The notes under the pieces: generated by a model
The model's input: the letters and a program-made list of their open reading frames with translations, nothing else
Database searches by the model: none
What the model was told of the DNA's origin: nothing
Part shown: positions 62,569 through 64,000 of the stretch, piece after piece
Numbering within the stretch: position 1 is the first letter of the stretch
How the letters are laid out: every line of letters begins with the position of its first letter
Source of the DNA: Gremmenia infestans
Lineage: Eukaryota > Ascomycota > Leotiomycetes > Helotiales > Hamatocanthoscyphaceae
NCBI GenBank assembly: GCA_032629725.1
Contig: JAFEVB010000036.1
Span: forward strand, 1,054,001-1,118,000
Direction: 5' to 3'
Length of the DNA: 64,000 nucleotides
Translations under genes and position numbers: made by a program

Positions 62569-64000
62569 ATGGCATCCCATCGCCTTTCACCCGGGGCACC
62601 TCCTCGGGAACCTTCTTCTGATCGTTTCTGCACACCGCAATCATTGCCGGAATACTGGTCGAAACTGCCCGCCGAGATCAGCTTGATGATCCTCGACAAG
62701 GTAATAGAAGATCATAAATTTCAACCATCTATACCATATCTCCGCGCCGGCTATGCGACCGTCTGTCGAGAATGGCAACCGGTTTTTGAACAACAGAATT
62801 TTCGACGGCTTGTTCTCGACGGCTATGATCGAATATGCAATCTGGAAAACTTCACAGCGAAAAATCATAGACGAGGTTATCTTGAGCAGATATTGCTCTG
62901 TGTTCGTCTTCATGAGTACGACTGCTCAGTCTGTCAAACAAAAGAGGACGACGACACAAAGGATTGGTAAGTAATATGTTTTCGCGGTTGTTACTTGGTC
63001 ATAACCTGGTCCATCAATACATCATATGTCGCTATTTTTGGCCAGTCTCAAATCTCTGACTCGAATTCAATAGGAATAATCACCTCTTTAGCAGCTCCGT
63101 CTGGGAATTATTGAATGTATTATCTCAGTGGACAGTCCTTGAGCCAAGTTCCGGCCGTTACGGTCGCAGGATGAAAGGCCTGGAACTAGAACTCGGCGCT
63201 TATTCCCCAAGTGATTGCAGACATACATTTCGGGATTTTCATCTTGAGCCCAATTATCCGTACCAAGAAAATCGAGAAGTCCAAACCTATCTAGACGAAG
63301 CATACCACCAAAGAATTGAACAATTGGGAAGCTTCAATGACCAATTTCACGGCTGGGTTGAGGGTAGAAGGGATAGTGAAAGTGTAATATGCTTAGAAGC
63401 CAAACAGAGATTGATGGGCACGCTGGAGCTCAGATGGGGAAGTGCAAAATCCGAGCCGTTCATCCCCTTGCCGGAGGTTGAGGTTGTCACACACTTGCTT
63501 ATTCGAAGACAATTCTATCGGAAGATCTCTGGATATTCTATTGGCATGCTTCTCAGTGAGAGCTTTACGAACCTCATAGAGTTTCGTCGCGAGGGATGGT
63601 TTGATGTCGATGCACAGCAGCAATTAGAATTTGACGAAGGTACGTTAAAGGGACAAATATATCACGTGGAATTAACCCCAAATGAAAACTCCTGGCTAAC
63701 ATATTACCGCAACGTACAGGCTTTAATCGTCACCTATGCCAGCAAGATTTACCAAGTACATTGCGGAACTTTTATATCTTCGAGGAGTCCAACAATATCT
63801 TACACCTGCCGGATCATGCCACCACGCGTATTTGGAGATGGATACTAGGCACAAACCTCTCATATAGCAGCCGTTTGCTCGAAAACATATCAGTGGCTTT
63901 CCTTATTGACGTCGAAGATTTTCTCACCCAGTTCTGGCCACGTCGACATTGGGATTTTAAGGAATCCAAAGCTTCTGACGTGGTCCCCTGGGAGAATCTT
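62569..64000 (+). CDS. F-box-like protein, 3' end outside window
   Basis: Exons 62569-62966, 63074-63639 and 63720 to at least 64000 (frame still open), giving over 415 aa. Introns are 107 and 80 nt with GT-AG ends; the second has a GGCTAAC branch site. The N-terminal LPEYWSKLPAEISLMILDKVIEDH (about 25-47) followed by YATVCREWQPVFEQQNFRRLVLD is the F-box-like opening of a large, fast-evolving fungal family, probably adaptors of SCF ubiquitin ligases. The rest lacks catalytic motifs. The last exon adds IFEESNNILHLPDHATTRIW, continuing in the same style. Substrates are unknown. Confidence 0.8.

Noticed and set aside
1..64000. CRISPR arrays, viral genes, rRNA genes, long transposons with coding capacity
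   Set aside because: None seen; repeats are limited to microsatellites and small non-coding inverted-repeat elements.

Overview
The window is nuclear DNA of a filamentous ascomycete (Pezizomycotina). Evidence: many short GT-AG introns (about 40-110 nt) with CTAAC/CTGAC-like branch sites; fungal forms of eIF2-beta, MED1, TAF8, COX9 and SOM1; a Zn2Cys6 regulator; peroxisomal acyl-CoA oxidase; MFS and APC permeases; and AT-rich intergenic stretches with small inverted-repeat elements. I cannot fix the class from sequence alone. Exon borders were read by eye from splice consensus, reading frame and family resemblance.

Layout. 1-12.6 kb is mostly housekeeping: 3' end of a UbiA prenyltransferase, a MARVEL protein, a MIM2-like protein divergent from eIF2-beta, an AIM24-family protein, a large disordered protein and MED1. 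12.6-24 kb holds an intron-containing tRNA-His, a disordered basic protein, a class II aldolase-like protein, a Cys-rich membrane protein and acyl-CoA oxidase ending in SKL. 24-36 kb is transport and sugar use: a DHA1-type MFS pump, an inositol-type MFS carrier, and an intracellular GH51 arabinofuranosidase divergent from a nine-exon sugar transporter. 36-43 kb holds COX9 divergent from TAF8, SOM1 divergent from a RecA/XRCC2-like protein, and a 953-aa isochorismatase/AlkB/GST-like fusion.

45-59.5 kb looks accessory. It contains an enoyl-CoA hydratase/isomerase, a tRNA-Val gene interrupted in its T-arm by a GT-AG insertion, two phytanoyl-CoA-dioxygenase-like enzymes, an NmrA-like reductase, a Zn2Cys6 regulator, an amino-acid/amine permease, a divergent RidA-family protein and a short-chain dehydrogenase. 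No backbone synthase is present, so uptake and oxidation or tailoring of a small, probably nitrogenous, molecule is the best guess; this is inference. Small inverted-repeat elements sit between these genes. The last 4.5 kb is a gene-poor stretch followed by an F-box-like gene cut by the window edge.

Most novel-looking items: the tRNA-Val with an apparent spliceosomal-type insertion, the backbone-less dioxygenase/RidA cluster, and the triple-domain fusion.
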